Under the pieces are notes generated by a model. That model ran no database searches, was not told the DNA's origin, and saw nothing but the letters and a program-made list of their open reading frames with translations. Of a stretch of DNA of 64,000 nucleotides, positions 62,571-64,000 are shown one piece after another (within the stretch, counting starts at the first letter, position 1; each line of letters opens with the position of its first letter). Source of the DNA: Comamonas sp. GTDB lineage: Bacteria > Pseudomonadota > Gammaproteobacteria > Burkholderiales > Burkholderiaceae_C. The stretch spans positions 1 to 64,000 of the forward strand of contig JADMKK010000051.1 of assembly GCA_015478895.1 (NCBI GenBank), given 5' to 3'. Both the position numbers and the translations under genes were made by a program.

Positions 62571-64000
62571 ATGAAATTCCGTTTTCCCATCGTTATCATC
62601 GACGAGGATTACCGTTCCGAAAACACGTCTGGCTTGGGCATCCGTGCTTTAGCGCAGGCTATCGAGGTTGAAGGTTTTGAGGTCTTGGGTGTCACCAGTT
62701 ACGGTGATCTGAGTCAGTTTGCGCAGCAGCAAAGCCGTGCCAGTGCGTTTATTTTGTCGATCGATGATGAAGAGCTGACGGGTGACAACGAAGACCCGAT
62801 CATTCACAGTCTGCGCAGCTTCATCGGAGAAGTACGCCGCAAAAATGAAGATGTGCCGATCTACATCTACGGTGAAACCAAAACCGCGCGCCATCTGCCC
62901 AACGACATCCTGCGCGAGTTGCATGGCTTCATTCACATGTTTGAAGACACGCCCGAGTTCGTTTCCAAACACATCATTCGCGAAGCCAAGAATTACCTGG
63001 AAAGCGTGCAGCCACCCTTCTTTAAGGCGCTGCTCGACTATGCCGAAGACGGCTCGTACAGCTGGCACTGCCCCGGTCACTCCGGTGGCGTGGCGTTTTT
63101 GAAGAGTCCCGTGGGCCAGATGTACCACCAGTTTTACGGTGAAAACATGCTTCGCGCCGACGTATGCAACGCGGTGGAAGAGTTGGGCCAGCTGCTGGAC
63201 CACAACGGCGCGATTGGCGAGAGCGAGCGCAATGCCGCGCGCATCTTCAATGCCGATCACTGCTACTTTGTGACTAATGGCACGTCCACGTCCAACAAAA
63301 TCGTCTGGCACCACACCGTGGCGCCGGGTGATGTGGTAGTGGTGGACCGCAATTGCCACAAGTCCATCTTGCACGCCATCATCATGACGGGTGCGATTCC
63401 GGTGTTCTTGAAGACCACGCGCAACCACTTTGGCATCATTGGCCCGATCCCGCAAAGCGAGTTCTCGATCGAGTCCATTCAGGCCAAGATTGCCGCCAAC
63501 CCGCTGCTCAAGGGCGTGGATGCCAAAACCGTCAAGCCGCGCGTGCTGACGCTGACGCAGTCCACCTACGATGGCGTGCTCTACAACACCGAAACCATCA
63601 AGACCATGCTGGACGGCTACATCGCCAACCTGCACTTTGATGAGGCCTGGTTGCCGCACGCGGCCTTCCACCCCTTCTATGGCACCTACCACGCCATGGG
63701 TAAAAAGCGCATTCGCCCGAAAGAGTCGGTGGTGTATGCCACGCAGTCCATCCACAAGCTGCTGGCCGGTATCAGCCAGGCTTCGCACGTGCTGGTGCAG
63801 GACTCGCAAAACGAAAAGCTGGATCACCATTTGTTCAACGAGGCGTACTTGATGCACACCTCGACCAGCCCACAGTACTCCATCATTGCCAGCTGCGACG
63901 TGGCCGCGGCCATGATGGAGCCGCCCGGAGGCACCGCGCTGGTGGAAGAGTCCATTTTGGAAGCGCTGGACTTTCGCCGTGCCATGCGCAAGGTGGACGC
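62571..64000 (+). CDS. class I arginine/lysine/ornithine decarboxylase, 3' end beyond the window
   Basis: About 476 codons are visible from ATG 62571, with no stop before the right edge; full-length enzymes have 710-760 residues. An N-terminal receiver-like wing domain (FRFPIVIIDEDYRSENTSGLGIRALAQAIE) is followed by the PLP domain: SWHCPGHSGGVAFLKSP, TNGTSTSNKIV, FDEAWLPHAAFHPFY and YATQSIHKLLAGISQASH, whose Lys holds PLP. Whether it acts on arginine, lysine or ornithine cannot be settled by eye. The 154 bases upstream show no gene. Confidence 0.93.
   Translation, partial: MKFRFPIVIIDEDYRSENTSGLGIRALAQAIEVEGFEVLGVTSYGDLSQFAQQQSRASAFILSIDDEELTGDNEDPIIHSLRSFIGEVRRKNEDVPIYIYGETKTARHLPNDILRELHGFIHMFEDTPEFVSKHIIREAKNYLESVQPPFFKALLDYAEDGSYSWHCPGHSGGVAFLKSPVGQMYHQFYGENMLRADVCNAVEELGQLLDHNGAIGESERNAARIFNADHCYFVTNGTSTSNKIVWHHTVAPGDVVVVDRNCHKSILHAIIMTGAIPVFLKTTRNHFGIIGPIPQSEFSIESIQAKIAANPLLKGVDAKTVKPRVLTLTQSTYDGVLYNTETIKTMLDGYIANLHFDEAWLPHAAFHPFYGTYHAMGKKRIRPKESVVYATQSIHKLLAGISQASHVLVQDSQNEKLDHHLFNEAYLMHTSTSPQYSIIASCDVAAAMMEPPGGTALVEESILEALDFRRAMRKVD

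Noticed and set aside
62649-63857. 402-codon open frame on the minus strand at the right end
   Set aside because: It is antisense to the basic amino acid decarboxylase reading from 62571, which has a PLP-binding Lys and clear family blocks.

Overview
The window looks like a contiguous chromosome segment from a betaproteobacterium of the order Burkholderiales, most likely family Comamonadaceae. The protein repertoire (ETF-QO, ScoAB, LhgO-like oxidoreductase, many short-chain dehydrogenases), the fairly high GC content and the AGCTA-flanked hairpin repeats between genes all fit; the family assignment is an inference. No prophage, CRISPR array, rRNA operon or integrative element is visible. The only mobile DNA is a frameshifted IS5-family remnant near 60.6-60.9 kb.

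Layout, left to right. 0-3.4 kb: an unidentified gene tail, an Old Yellow Enzyme fragment, a lipoprotein, and the methionine importer genes metNI without metQ. 3.4-10.9 kb: housekeeping genes bamD (divergent), dnaE, clpS-clpA. 11-18.1 kb: cardiolipin synthase, an LhgO-like oxidase, a three-gene YqjD/YqjE/YqjK-like envelope cluster, pyrD, rpiA and a fused SpmA-SpmB membrane protein. 18.3-22.3 kb: a small hypothetical gene, then a lipid/CoA-type cluster (SDR, hotdog thioesterase, CurA-like reductase, SDR). 22.6-28.5 kb: a complete RND efflux operon, followed by an Lrp-type regulator.

29.8-42.5 kb is the respiratory core. nsrR-nnrS diverges from napEDABC, which runs straight into a full System I cytochrome c maturation set, ccmABCDEFGHI. 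The 372-base divergent control region holds two perfect FNR/Dnr boxes and a perfect 8+8 palindrome over the presumed nnrS -10. The sequence therefore suggests that low oxygen and nitric oxide control both the periplasmic nitrate reductase and the machinery that attaches heme to NapB and NapC.

42.5-54.4 kb: lysP, a TrpXYZ-type ABC importer, ETF-QO, a thioesterase, an AhpD-like protein, catalase, and a PAS-LuxR regulator divergent from scoAB. 54.4-60.5 kb is a signalling region: an intact HD-GYP protein, selD, tRNA-Ser(GGA), then an HD-GYP protein that has lost its HD motif, followed 11 bases later by an Aer-type PAS-HAMP protein whose chemoreceptor hairpin is degenerate. This pair is the best candidate here for an undescribed module. 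The window ends with an NfeD/SPFH pair and the 5' part of a class I basic amino acid decarboxylase.

Functions were assigned by reading motifs by eye. No database search was run.
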